A DNA stretch of 64,000 bases from Microcosmobacter mediterraneus. GTDB lineage: Bacteria > Bacteroidota > Bacteroidia > Flavobacteriales > Flavobacteriaceae. Location: the NCBI RefSeq assembly GCF_031846265.1, contig NZ_JAVRIA010000007.1, positions 49,436-113,435 of the forward strand, in the 5' to 3' direction. The notes under the pieces are model-generated. The model had not been told where the DNA came from. It did not search any database and saw only the letters and a list, made by a program, of their open reading frames with translations. A program made the position numbers and the translations under genes. How positions within the stretch are numbered: position 1 is the stretch's first letter; each line of letters starts with the position of its first letter. This document shows, piece by piece, positions 52,931 to 61,631 of this stretch.

Positions 52931-53968
52931 ATGTCTTCTAAACGACATATAATCTTTACAATTTCTGATATCTTGAGTTTTACTGAAGATAGAAATAGAT
53001 TAATTACCGAATTAGAAAATCCAAAAATGAATTGGGATAGGTTTGTAAAGATTGCTAGCCAGCACTTAATACTTCCTGCAATATATTGCCGATTAAAGCA
53101 TAAACAACTCTTAAACCTCTTACCTAATGATCTAATAGAATACCTTGAAGAATTAACTGAAATCAACAGAAATAGAAATTTTGCAATACTCGAAGAGGCT
53201 AAAGCTATTGCGAAAATGTTTAATGCCAACTCTATTGATTATGTATTTTTAAAAGGTACAGCAATGCTTTTGGGAAATTATTATGTTGACCAAGCAGAGC
53301 GTATGATTGGTGATATAGATATTCTTGTAAGTTCATCAGATGTTGAAAATGCTCAAAACATTCTATTAAATCATAATTATCTAACTGTTGAACCTACTTT
53401 AAATTCTACATATTTTAACACAAAACATTTACCAAGATTAATTTCAGGAAATAAAATTGCTGCTGTAGAAATACACACCTCATTATTCAATAATAGTGAA
53501 GAGAAATACATTAAAACTAAAAGATTATTAATTGACAAAATAATAATGCAACATAGTTATATTCCGAAGCAAAATTATCATTTACGTCACAATATTTACA
53601 ATTATCAGATTAATGATAAGGGCTTTTATTATAAAAATCCAAATCTAAGGTCTTATTATGATACTGTAATTTTATCTAAGAACTTTGAAGCTATTGATCA
53701 TTTTCTTTTTGATGACATTATAGAAAACTATTTTGAAATTGGCACTTTATTCTTTAAAGATTTTTGGCCTATGTTAGGAAGAAAAACCTATGAAAACAAG
53801 GGGCTACTGATACGTTTAAGACATAGTTGGGTACAATGTTTATGGATGATTACATTAAATTCATGGAAATACATACTTATTCTTTTAAAACGAATGGAAT
53901 ACTTCATCTTCAATAACAGTTACAGAAAAGATTTAATAAAACGTTGTTTTAGAAGTCATAAGCTATAA
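52931..53968 (+). CDS. Nucleotidyltransferase family protein (PF14907 type)
   Basis: A 345-residue protein of the NTP_transf_5 type. Motifs: FLKGTAMLL (107-115) as the nucleotide-binding helix start, MIGDIDILV with Asp128 and Asp130 as metal ligands, and VEIHTSLF with a third acidic residue (Glu180). This family occurs with HprK-like kinases in lasso-peptide clusters and in HprK-related/PqqD-related loci of exopolysaccharide-making proteobacteria. It should transfer a nucleotide, perhaps onto a phosphorylated peptide made by the upstream kinase. The ATG at 52931 directly abuts the kinase stop. The C-terminal 50 residues hold an aromatic and basic segment (WVQCLWMITLNSWKYILILLKR). Confidence 0.8.
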   Translation: MSSKRHIIFTISDILSFTEDRNRLITELENPKMNWDRFVKIASQHLILPAIYCRLKHKQLLNLLPNDLIEYLEELTEINRNRNFAILEEAKAIAKMFNANSIDYVFLKGTAMLLGNYYVDQAERMIGDIDILVSSSDVENAQNILLNHNYLTVEPTLNSTYFNTKHLPRLISGNKIAAVEIHTSLFNNSEEKYIKTKRLLIDKIIMQHSYIPKQNYHLRHNIYNYQINDKGFYYKNPNLRSYYDTVILSKNFEAIDHFLFDDIIENYFEIGTLFFKDFWPMLGRKTYENKGLLIRLRHSWVQCLWMITLNSWKYILILLKRMEYFIFNNSYRKDLIKRCFRSHKL

Positions 53969-53987
53969 ATATTGCCTTTTATTTTTT

Positions 53988-54018
53988 TTGCTATATTATT
54001 CAGCATAGTTTACCTTTG
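53988..54018 (+). promoter_or_regulatory. Promoter of the outer membrane barrel gene
   Basis: TTG (53988-53990) and TACCTTTG (54011-54018) are 20 bases apart, a full match to TTG-N17-23-TAnnTTTG. The ATG follows 20 bases later. Confidence 0.6.
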
Positions 54019-54038
54019 ATTAATATTATTTTGCACCC

Positions 54039-54602
54039 ATGAAAAAACTAACCTTATTATTATTACTTGTTTCATTTTTATCCTTTGGGCAAAGAGATAG
54101 AGATTCTTGGACATTTGGTTTGGGAATAAATACAATAAATAGCACAGGAAAATTATCGCCATTTAATAGTCCTGATGAATGGGCTTTTAGTAATCCTATA
54201 GCTTTAAGTGTTGAACATGTATGGACCGAATATTTCTCAATAGAACAATCCTTTAGTTTTAATAAGTTTGCTGAAGGTTCTGTTATTGATAATGCCTTAA
54301 TTACTGAAGATATTTCTTTTTTTTCTACCAATACTAAAGTAAAATGGTATTTTGACGAGCAATTATTTTATAGAAATGCGTATTGGTTTGATTTAGCACT
54401 TTCTGGTGGTATAGGCGTTTTTAACATTGAAGATCAAGGACTAAATACAAGTGCTAATTTAGGCTTGGATTTTTATGTATGGTTCGATGATCACTGGGGA
54501 ATTGCTCTTAAAGGATTAACAAAATTTGCTTTTGATAGAGATGATAAAATTTTCCTATCCAATCACTTTCAATACTTTTTTGAAGCGGTTTATAAACTAT
54601 AA
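54039..54602 (+). CDS. Outer membrane beta-barrel protein
   Basis: A 187-residue protein with a signal peptide (KKLTLLLLLVSFLSFG) and a mature part of alternating hydrophobic and polar residues with aromatic girdles, ending in a strand FQYFFEAVYKL. This is the layout of a small eight-strand barrel; the segments SWTFGLGINTINS, YFSIEQSFSFN, VKWYFDE, GLDFYVWFDDHWGIALKGLTKF can be read as strands. No substrate is suggested. Its 3' end overlaps the convergent metallopeptidase gene by 6 bp. Confidence 0.75.
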   Translation: MKKLTLLLLLVSFLSFGQRDRDSWTFGLGINTINSTGKLSPFNSPDEWAFSNPIALSVEHVWTEYFSIEQSFSFNKFAEGSVIDNALITEDISFFSTNTKVKWYFDEQLFYRNAYWFDLALSGGIGVFNIEDQGLNTSANLGLDFYVWFDDHWGIALKGLTKFAFDRDDKIFLSNHFQYFFEAVYKL

Positions 54603-55466
54603 ACCTAAAACTAGAGCTTCTTTAAAATTTAGCATTTGCCTTACTTTGTTAAATAGAACAGGAAATTGCAGCTTAAATAGCTGAGGTGTTTCGATAAAGG
54701 TTTCTACGATTACTGCTGCAAATTCAAACTGGTTGGTAAATGCGTATTCTCTAAAATATCTTGACTTAATTAAGCGCGATTTAAGCTCTTTGTTACTATC
54801 TAAATATAGTTTTAACTCATTATAACTTTTATTAAAAATTATAGAGTTAATACTAGAATTATAGATACTATTGAAATGAATAGCATGAGTAAATTCATGA
54901 ATTCCTAGATTAAGATTATCATTACTTACATCATAACCCTCTCTAAAATGTTTCCAAGACAAAACCAAAGCACCAAATTGAGGATTAAATTCTCCATTAT
55001 GTAGTTGATTATTTATATTAGAATGGAAACTATCTGGATAAATAATAATCTTAGAAATAATAGATATTAAATAATCTCTAAACCCAAAAGTTAGCATTAC
55101 ACCAGTAGCTCCGATTAATATTTTCATCTCATCTGTTATTATTAAGCTTTCTCTACCAATAAAGTTTTTATTATCAATAAATTTAACTAAACGATGTTCA
55201 AACAACTTCTTTTGAGATTGAGAAAGTCTTTTGTAAAATGTGAAGTTCTGAGTTAGTAAAACTCTATTATTATCGTTTAATAGTCGTTTAAATAAAACGA
55301 AACTTCTAAATAATGGCTTTCTATTCTTAAGAGCATACATTTGCTCAACGTAAATAAAGAGTCTACTTAGCACAATTAAACCTAAGCCTCCAATAATTAT
55401 AGAAATAAAAATTATTCTAAAAACAGGGTTCAATGGTTGATCTTGAAGAAAAAGGGCAATTATCAT
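54597..55466 (-). CDS. MtfA-type zinc metallopeptidase with N-terminal membrane span
   Basis: A 289-residue protein. An N-terminal hydrophobic segment (IIFISIIIGGLGLIVLSRLFIYV) anchors it; the peptidase domain follows with the zinc motif HEFTHAIHF (HEXXH) and a downstream FREYAFTNQFEFAAVIVETFIETP carrying a glutamate for the third zinc ligand. The arrangement matches the MtfA (M90) family, in which E. coli MtfA binds the Mlc repressor; no Mlc is apparent here and the substrate is unknown. FYKRLSQSQKKLFEHRL and ITDEMKILIGATGVML are also family features. Confidence 0.88.
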   Translation of the reverse strand: MIIALFLQDQPLNPVFRIIFISIIIGGLGLIVLSRLFIYVEQMYALKNRKPLFRSFVLFKRLLNDNNRVLLTQNFTFYKRLSQSQKKLFEHRLVKFIDNKNFIGRESLIITDEMKILIGATGVMLTFGFRDYLISIISKIIIYPDSFHSNINNQLHNGEFNPQFGALVLSWKHFREGYDVSNDNLNLGIHEFTHAIHFNSIYNSSINSIIFNKSYNELKLYLDSNKELKSRLIKSRYFREYAFTNQFEFAAVIVETFIETPQLFKLQFPVLFNKVRQMLNFKEALVLGL

Positions 55467-55536
55467 TGCTTAAAGATAAAAAAAGCAAATAACTAAGACT
55501 TGTATTATATCTTTTAATGCTATTAGTATTTCCCAT

Positions 55537-55568
55537 AAAAAAAGCTCCTCAGAAATGAGAAGCTTTTT
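55537..55568 (-). terminator. Terminator of tRNA-Val
   Basis: On the minus strand AAAAAGCTTCTCA is followed by TTTC and TGAGGAGCTTTTTT, with a mostly paired stem and one mismatch, just past the tRNA 3' end. Confidence 0.65.
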
Positions 55569-55569
55569 G

Positions 55570-55644
55570 TGGGCGCGAAGGGATTCGAACCCCTGACCCC
55601 TTGGGTGTAAACCAAGTGCTCTGAACCAACTGAGCTACGCGCCC
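55570..55644 (-). tRNA. tRNA-Val (anticodon TAC)
   Basis: Minus strand. The acceptor stem GGGCGCG pairs with CGCGCCC; D-stem GCTC/GAGC; the anticodon stem CTTGG/CCAAG encloses TTTACAC with anticodon TAC at 55607-55609; the T-arm contains GGTTCGAATCC. The discriminator base is A (55570). The CCA end is not encoded. Confidence 0.95.
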
Positions 55645-55706
55645 TTCAATTGGATTGCAAATATAAATTAGTTTTTGATACCTCAAAAACTTTTCTAATA
55701 AAAATA

Positions 55707-56924
55707 TTAGATTATTTCTGCAACAACAAAGGTACTTCCACCAACAAAAATAAGGTCATTATCCTTAGCATTTTTCTTGGCAATATTAAATGCATTAATT
55801 ACTGTTTTGTAAGGCTTAAAATTATAATTATTACTTTTAAATACAGACGATAATTCATCTATATCTAAACCTCTAGCAACATTGGGTTTTGATAAATAAT
55901 AATCGGCTTCCTTAGGTAATAAAGGCATAATTAAATTCAAATCTTTTTCCTTCACAGTGCCAAAAACAATATGAAGTTTATTAAATTCTTCTTTCAGTAA
56001 TTGTTCAATAACATAGGTTAAACCTTCTTTATTGTGTGCAGTATCGCAGATTATTTTGGGGTTTTGCTGTATTACTTGCCAACGACCTTTTAAATTTGTA
56101 TTCTCTACAACTTTTAAAAGACCATTTTTTATAGCATTATTGGAAATCTTAAAAGTTTTATTACTTAGTATTTTTATAGCTGCAATGACAGCTTTAATAT
56201 TTTTTTGCTGATAATTACCTTTTAAATCAGTTGCATAATTTTCTTGAGTTAACTGATCTGCAAATTTAATTTTTGAATTCTTTAGTTTTGCTGTTTTAAT
56301 AAAAACATTACTAGTCTCATTTTGAGTTTCACTAATAATAATAGGGATTTTTTGTTTTATTATCCCTGCTTTTTCAGCGGCAATTTCAGGTAAAGTATTT
56401 CCTAAAAATTGTGTATGATCTAAACCTATATTTGTTATTACAGAAACTTCTGGTGTAATTATATTAGTAGAATCTAATCGTCCTCCCATTCCAACTTCGA
56501 TTATAGCTATATCTACATGTTGTTTAGCAAAATAATCAAAGGCTAGACCAACTGTCATTTCAAAAAAAGACAGTTTATTCTCTATAAAAAATTGCTTATG
56601 TTTTTTTATAAAACCAATAACAAAGTGCTTGCTAATTTCTTTGCCATTAATTTTAATACGTTCTCTAAAATCTTTTAAATGAGGTGAAGTATAAAGACCT
56701 ACTTTATAGCCAACTTCTTGCAAAACAGAAGCTAACATATGACTAACAGAACCCTTGCCGTTGGTTCCAGCCACGTGTACAGATTTAAATTTATTCTCTG
56801 GCTTTTTAAGATAATTAGAAAGTAGAATTGTATTGCTTAGATCTTTTTTGTAGGCTGTTTTACCTAAATTTTGATACATAGGCAACTGCTGAAACATCCA
56901 TTCTACAGTATCCTTATATGTCAT
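55707..56924 (-). CDS. folC: Bifunctional folylpolyglutamate/dihydrofolate synthase
   Basis: ATP-dependent ligase of the Mur family, 405 residues, that adds glutamate to dihydropteroate and to folates. Motifs: ATP-binding HVAGTNGKGSVSHMLASVLQ, SPHLKDFRERIKINGKEI, EVGMGGRLDSTNII, ITNIGLDHTQFLG with AEKAGIIK (the carbamylated-lysine region), and C-terminal ICDTAHNKEGL. It is the last gene of the run exbB-exbD-tonB-folC, starting right at the tonB stop, so cotranscription is likely although functions differ. Confidence 0.95.
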   Translation of the reverse strand: MTYKDTVEWMFQQLPMYQNLGKTAYKKDLSNTILLSNYLKKPENKFKSVHVAGTNGKGSVSHMLASVLQEVGYKVGLYTSPHLKDFRERIKINGKEISKHFVIGFIKKHKQFFIENKLSFFEMTVGLAFDYFAKQHVDIAIIEVGMGGRLDSTNIITPEVSVITNIGLDHTQFLGNTLPEIAAEKAGIIKQKIPIIISETQNETSNVFIKTAKLKNSKIKFADQLTQENYATDLKGNYQQKNIKAVIAAIKILSNKTFKISNNAIKNGLLKVVENTNLKGRWQVIQQNPKIICDTAHNKEGLTYVIEQLLKEEFNKLHIVFGTVKEKDLNLIMPLLPKEADYYLSKPNVARGLDIDELSSVFKSNNYNFKPYKTVINAFNIAKKNAKDNDLIFVGGSTFVVAEII

Positions 56925-57770
56925 CTATTGACCAACATCAAAATTAATACTTACAAAGCCTATTTGCCTTGCAGGAGCTTTAGAATCTGCTGGCCATTTG
57001 TGAGATAATGCTATCTTTTTTGCAGGAGCCAATAAACATGGATGTGTATTTGTAGTACCTCTTACTCCAGGTTCGGCACTTATAACCTTGCCTTGATTAT
57101 TAACTTCTATTCTTACTACCACTAGCCCAAATTCATTACAATCTTGTTCAAAGATCTTTTTAGTTGGTCTTCCTCTACCATTTAAGCCATATCCAACGCC
57201 ACCTTTTCCTGGTCCTGAGCCACCAAAATAACTTGGCGCATAAGGATCTCCATCTAATTCACCTTTATTACCTGATTCATTATCAGACCCTTCTCCACCT
57301 TGATCATTAGATGTGGAATTTTTAACACCTCCAATAAGATTGTCTAATTTATCCTTTTTGTCTTGTTCTTCTTTTTTCTTTTTCTCTTCTGCTTCTTTCT
57401 TCTCTCTTTCAATGCGCTCTTGTTCAGCCTTAGCTTTTGCTTCAGCTTCCTTTTGCTTTTTTATAGCAATAGATTCTTCTGTCTGTTGGGTAACTAGTTC
57501 TTCAGATACAGTTGATGATTTTTCGGGTTGAACCTCTTCTTGCGGCTCTATTTTTTCAGTAACGTCTTTAACTTCTGATTTAACAGGTTGAGCCATTGGC
57601 TTATTACCATTTCCAAAATCTGTAGTACCAAAATTTACAGCAACGCCATATTCTTCTGGCGGATCTAAGTATTGCATACCAACCACAAAAAGCAATAACA
57701 ATAATATTACAGTTATTAATCCTGTAATTTTTGCTGAATTTTTTTCGTGTATGGTTTTAAAATATCCCAT
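56925..57770 (-). CDS. tonB: TonB-family energy transducer
   Basis: A 281-residue inner membrane protein. One span (about residues 16-33, TGLITVILLLLLFVVGMQYL) is followed by a periplasmic Glu/Lys/Pro-rich region with a strongly charged helix (about 95-145, KKQKEAEAKAKAEQE) and a Gly-rich linker containing GGEGSDNESGNKGEL. The C-terminal domain (ending VVRIEVNNQGKVISAEPGV, ARQIGFVSINFDVGQ) matches the TonB C-terminal fold of flavobacteria. It passes proton-motive energy from ExbB-ExbD to outer membrane TonB-dependent receptors, none of which is in this window. Confidence 0.85.
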   Translation of the reverse strand: MGYFKTIHEKNSAKITGLITVILLLLLFVVGMQYLDPPEEYGVAVNFGTTDFGNGNKPMAQPVKSEVKDVTEKIEPQEEVQPEKSSTVSEELVTQQTEESIAIKKQKEAEAKAKAEQERIEREKKEAEEKKKKEEQDKKDKLDNLIGGVKNSTSNDQGGEGSDNESGNKGELDGDPYAPSYFGGSGPGKGGVGYGLNGRGRPTKKIFEQDCNEFGLVVVRIEVNNQGKVISAEPGVRGTTNTHPCLLAPAKKIALSHKWPADSKAPARQIGFVSINFDVGQ

Positions 57771-58165
57771 TATTTACCTGGCTTAACAGCCAATATAACT
57801 TTAAACTTATTTCTATTAGCAATATCCATCACTTTAACTACATTTTCTACTGGTACCGATTTTTCTGCCCTGAGTACAATAGTAGGTTTATCTTGACCTG
57901 CTAACATTTCTAATAATTGACTTTCTAAAACACTTACTCCAACACGTTTTTGGTCTATGTAATAGGTTAAGTCTTTTTTAATACTTACAGCTACAGACTT
58001 TTTATTTTCAGTTTTTCCACTTGCCTTAGGTAAAACTATATCGATAGCATTAGTTGTTACCAATGTAGAAGCAATCATAAAAAAAATCAAAAGCAAGAAT
58101 ACAATATCAGTCATAGATGACATATTGAATTCTGGTGTTACTTTATTTCTTCCTCTAATATTCAT
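57770..58165 (-). CDS. exbD: Biopolymer transport protein ExbD
   Basis: A 131-residue single-span protein with SSMTDIVFLLLIFFMIASTL near the N-terminus; the aspartate in this span is the essential proton-conducting residue of ExbD/TolR. The rest is periplasmic (IVLPKASGKTENKKS, PTIVLRAEKSVPVENVVKVMDIANRNKF). Adjacent genes are exbB upstream (1 bp overlap) and tonB downstream (1 bp overlap), so the three are translationally linked. Confidence 0.95.
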   Translation of the reverse strand: MNIRGRNKVTPEFNMSSMTDIVFLLLIFFMIASTLVTTNAIDIVLPKASGKTENKKSVAVSIKKDLTYYIDQKRVGVSVLESQLLEMLAGQDKPTIVLRAEKSVPVENVVKVMDIANRNKFKVILAVKPGK

Positions 58166-58860
58166 TAACTAGGCTCATTTAAATGATCTAAAAACTCAAC
58201 GGAGTTTGCTTCCATTTGATAAACCACTTTATTTGTTTTTACTACTAAGTGATTGTATGCAATGTAACCTACTATACCAACAATTAATCCAGCAACTGTT
58301 GTAGTCATTGCTGTATATAAACCACTAGCAAGCGTGTCCATTTCTATAGTACCTCCTGCATTTGCTAATTCAAATATTGCTAAAATCATACCAATTACAG
58401 TACCTAAGAATCCTATCATTGGTGCTGCACCTGAAATCGTTGCTAGAATACTTACGTTTTTTTCTAAGCCATAAATTTCTAAACGCCCAGCATTTTCTAT
58501 AGCTGTGTTAATATCTTCTAAAGGTTTTCCTATACGAGTAATACCTTTATTAATAAGTCTAGACACAGGTGAATTTACTTGAACACAAAGCATTAGAGCA
58601 GAATCAATTTTACCGTTACTGACATGATCTTTAATTTGATTCATGAAATTTGCATCTACTTTAGAAGCCGCTTTAATTGCAAATAAGCGTTCAAAATAGA
58701 TATAAATAGCAACGACTAATAGTATGAATAAAATAGCTATAATAATCATACCAGCAGTTCCTCCACTACTAATAAGTTCAATAATAGATAGTGTTTTTTC
58801 AACTGATTCTCCATCAGTTAGCAATTCAGTATCATCCTGAATAGTACTAAATAACATCAT
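58165..58860 (-). CDS. exbB: MotA/TolQ/ExbB proton channel family protein
   Basis: A 231-residue three-span membrane protein that forms the channel with ExbD. Spans: GMIIIAILFILLVVAIYIYF (about 35-55), then TISGAAPMIGFLGTVIGMI (about 140-170) and GLYTAMTTTVAGLIVGIVGYIAY (about 180-210) with the conserved threonines and prolines of ExbB. The start ATG at 58860 is followed by a second ATG. It is first in exbB-exbD-tonB-folC; 65 bp after nhaD. Confidence 0.95.
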   Translation of the reverse strand: MMLFSTIQDDTELLTDGESVEKTLSIIELISSGGTAGMIIIAILFILLVVAIYIYFERLFAIKAASKVDANFMNQIKDHVSNGKIDSALMLCVQVNSPVSRLINKGITRIGKPLEDINTAIENAGRLEIYGLEKNVSILATISGAAPMIGFLGTVIGMILAIFELANAGGTIEMDTLASGLYTAMTTTVAGLIVGIVGYIAYNHLVVKTNKVVYQMEANSVEFLDHLNEPS

Positions 58861-58925
58861 ATTAATTGGGTTAAAATTAATTTTAAGCTACTCTAATAAC
58901 GTAGCATTTTTTGATAAAGTATTTT

Positions 58926-60320
58926 TTATAAAATTACTCGCATTAACATAAATGCAGCAGAACCTGCAAGAAATCCTATGAGAGCTAACCAAGAAATTTT
59001 CTTTAAATACCAAAAGAAATCTATTTTTTCCATTCCCATAGCTACCACTCCAGCTGCTGAACCTATGATAAGCATACTTCCTCCTGTTCCAGCTGAAAAT
59101 GCAATAAAGTGCCATAATTGATCGTCTAAAGGCTCTGAAAACATGCCTAAGCTCGCTGCTACTAAAGGCACATTATCAATTACCGCAGAGCCAATTCCTA
59201 GTAATATAACTACCAAATCTGACACACCAGCACCTATTGGTTCTGTAGATAACATTGGTGTTGTTTCTTTCAAAGAATTTGCAAAACCATACAGAATACC
59301 CAAGGACTCTAAAGCAGCAACTGCCATTAAAATACCTAAGAAAAATAATATACTTGGTAACTCTATTTTTGATAGTGAATGATGAACAGGGCTGTGACTT
59401 GCGTGATCATTATGCTCGGTACCACCTATATCCGAAATTGCAAATTTAGAATTACTATAAATTTCTGCAAAAATAGCTACGACACCTAAAGCTAACATCA
59501 TACCAACATAAGGTGGTAAATGTGTTACGGTCTTAAAAATTGGCACAGAAACAATTCCTCCAAGTCCTAGATATAACATTGTTGAGCTAAATTTACTTTT
59601 TGGTTTATCAGAATCGTCTTCAACTTTTTCTAATTTACCCTTAAATGCTGGCATAAAAGAAGCGATAAATGTTGGAATTAGCATACATAATAATGACGGA
59701 ATAAATAGGTACAGAAATAAATTAGTCGTTGTTACTTTGTTACCAATCCATAACATTGTAGTTGTTACATCTCCTATAGGTGACCAAGCACCACCAGCGT
59801 TAGCAGCAATGATAATTAAACCTGCATACCATATTCTAACATCGCGTTCTTTTACTATTTTTTGAAGTATAGAGATTAATACAATAGTAGCTGTTAAGTT
59901 ATCAATGATAGCAGATAAAATAAATGCTAGAATACAGAAAATCCATAAAATCCTTTTCTTACTATTAGTTTTAATAAAACCTTTAATAGTAGAGAAACCA
60001 TCAAAATAGTCTATAATCTCTACAATGGTCATAGCACCTAGAAGAAACACTAAAATCTCTGCTGTTTTACCCAGATGATGCAATAAAGTTCCCTCCATTA
60101 AATGCATCTTTTCTTCGTGCTCTAAAAGGCCAAAACCCTCTAAAAGACTATGCTTGGCAGAATCAAACCATTGCGGAAAACTATCAATTCCTAAAGAGAT
60201 AAGAGCCCAACTTATAGCCATCATTACTAATGCAGGAATAAGTTTATCTATTTTAATGCTGTGTTCTAATGTTATGGCTAAATACCCAAAAACAAATACA
60301 AGAATAATTACGGTTTCCAT
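58926..60320 (-). CDS. nhaD: NhaD-type Na+/H+ antiporter
   Basis: A 464-residue membrane protein of the ion transporter/ArsB superfamily with about 12 spans. Features are ILSAIIDNLTATIVLISIL, AANAGGAWSPIGDVTTTMLWI, and SAVIDNVPLVAASLGM, which carry the duplicated Asn/Asp signature of NhaD; GTGGSMLIIGSAAGVVAMGM is near the end. NhaD exports sodium in exchange for protons, useful in a marine habitat. A histidine-rich loop (GGTEHNDHASHSPVHHSL) connects the two halves. It lies 11 bp after the dehydrogenase gene and 65 bp before exbB. Confidence 0.92.
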   Translation of the reverse strand: METVIILVFVFGYLAITLEHSIKIDKLIPALVMMAISWALISLGIDSFPQWFDSAKHSLLEGFGLLEHEEKMHLMEGTLLHHLGKTAEILVFLLGAMTIVEIIDYFDGFSTIKGFIKTNSKKRILWIFCILAFILSAIIDNLTATIVLISILQKIVKERDVRIWYAGLIIIAANAGGAWSPIGDVTTTMLWIGNKVTTTNLFLYLFIPSLLCMLIPTFIASFMPAFKGKLEKVEDDSDKPKSKFSSTMLYLGLGGIVSVPIFKTVTHLPPYVGMMLALGVVAIFAEIYSNSKFAISDIGGTEHNDHASHSPVHHSLSKIELPSILFFLGILMAVAALESLGILYGFANSLKETTPMLSTEPIGAGVSDLVVILLGIGSAVIDNVPLVAASLGMFSEPLDDQLWHFIAFSAGTGGSMLIIGSAAGVVAMGMEKIDFFWYLKKISWLALIGFLAGSAAFMLMRVIL

Positions 60321-60331
60321 AAATAGTTTAT

Positions 60332-61558
60332 TTAGATAAGTTGCTTTAGAGCAATTTCAAAAGCAGTTTTACTTATTTTAGTTAATGATGAGTTTTTATT
60401 GTGAACTTTTTTAATGGCTTCTTTAATAATCTTGGATGTATCTTCAAAAATCGCGTCGTCAGTCATTTGAACACGTTGCTCCATAAAGTAAGCAAATACT
60501 CTAGCCATACCACAATTGGATATAAAATCCGGAATTAAACTCACTTTCTGATCTGTATGTTCCATAATTGATCCAAAGAAGATTTCTTTGTCTGCAAATG
60601 GTACATTCGCCCCACAGGATATCACTTCTAATCCAGTATCAATCATTCTGTCAATCTGTGATTGCGTTATTAAACGAGAGGCTGCACATGGTGCAAAAAT
60701 CTCAGTTTCTAACGACCATATTTTTTCATTTATCTCATGAAAAGGAATAAGATTATCTGACACTAAATTATTGCCAGATTTATTAAGATATAATTCTCTT
60801 ATTTCTTCAAAAGTAAATCCTTCTTCTTTGATAAGACCACCGACTATATCAATAATTCCTACAACTTTAGCTCCCATTTGAGCTAAGTAAAACGCTGCAG
60901 CTGCTCCAACATTACCAAAACCTTGTATTACTGCACGTTTCCCTTTTACAGAACCATTATAAATTTCATAATAGTGTTTTACAGCTTCAGCCACGCCAAA
61001 ACCTGTAATCATATCGGCTACAGTATATTTTCGTTTAACATCTGGCGAATAATCTGGGTTCTCAATTACCTTAATAACACCTTGTCTAAGTTGACCTATT
61101 CGATTTATTTTATCGGCTTCTGATGGCTTAAAATGACCTGTAAAAACACCTTCTTGTGGATGCCATACACCACTTTCTTCTGTTATAGGAATAACTTCGT
61201 GAATCTCATCTACATTCAAATCGCCACCTGTTCCATAGTAACTCTTTAGAAGTGGAGACACTGCTTTATACCAACGCTCTAAAACATCTTTCTTCCTTGG
61301 ATCTTTTGGATCAAAATTAATACCAGACTTTGCGCCTCCAATTGCAGGACCAGATACTGTGAATTTTACTTCCATGGTTTTAGCTAGCGATAAAACCTCA
61401 TTCATATCAAGCCCTTTTCGCATTCTTGTGCCGCCTCCTGCTGCTCCTCCTCTTAAAGAATTTATTACTGTCCAACCTTCTGCATCAGTTTCTGGATCTT
61501 TCCAATTAAATACAATTTCGGGTTCTTTATTTTCATACTTGGTAAGTAATTCTTTCAT
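60332..61558 (-). CDS. Glu/Leu/Phe/Val dehydrogenase
   Basis: NAD(P)-dependent amino acid dehydrogenase of 408 residues. The catalytic domain has GGAAGGGTRMRKGL and the lysine in SGPAIGGAKSGINFDP, with TGGDLNVDEI; the Rossmann domain has AVIQGFGNVGAAAAFYLAQ. The family oxidatively deaminates leucine, valine, phenylalanine or glutamate; the pattern is close to branched-chain and glutamate forms and substrate is not decided. It starts with ATG at 61558. The divergent neighbour across anmK is an acyl-CoA dehydrogenase of branched- or short-chain type, which hints at branched-chain amino acid breakdown, though this is only suggestive. Confidence 0.9.
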   Translation of the reverse strand: MKELLTKYENKEPEIVFNWKDPETDAEGWTVINSLRGGAAGGGTRMRKGLDMNEVLSLAKTMEVKFTVSGPAIGGAKSGINFDPKDPRKKDVLERWYKAVSPLLKSYYGTGGDLNVDEIHEVIPITEESGVWHPQEGVFTGHFKPSEADKINRIGQLRQGVIKVIENPDYSPDVKRKYTVADMITGFGVAEAVKHYYEIYNGSVKGKRAVIQGFGNVGAAAAFYLAQMGAKVVGIIDIVGGLIKEEGFTFEEIRELYLNKSGNNLVSDNLIPFHEINEKIWSLETEIFAPCAASRLITQSQIDRMIDTGLEVISCGANVPFADKEIFFGSIMEHTDQKVSLIPDFISNCGMARVFAYFMEQRVQMTDDAIFEDTSKIIKEAIKKVHNKNSSLTKISKTAFEIALKQLI

Positions 61559-61631
61559 TAAGTTTAGTTGGTTTTGAGATTATAACAAATATAAAAAACT
61601 AAAAGAGGCTAAAGTTAAATTTACAATATTT

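Noticed and set aside
51591..53968. A lasso peptide biosynthesis cluster
   Set aside because: The HprK-like and nucleotidyltransferase genes are known lasso tailoring companions, but no asparagine-synthetase-like cyclase or transglutaminase-like leader protease is nearby, and the peptide tail lacks the acidic residue at position 7-9 of a core beginning with Gly.
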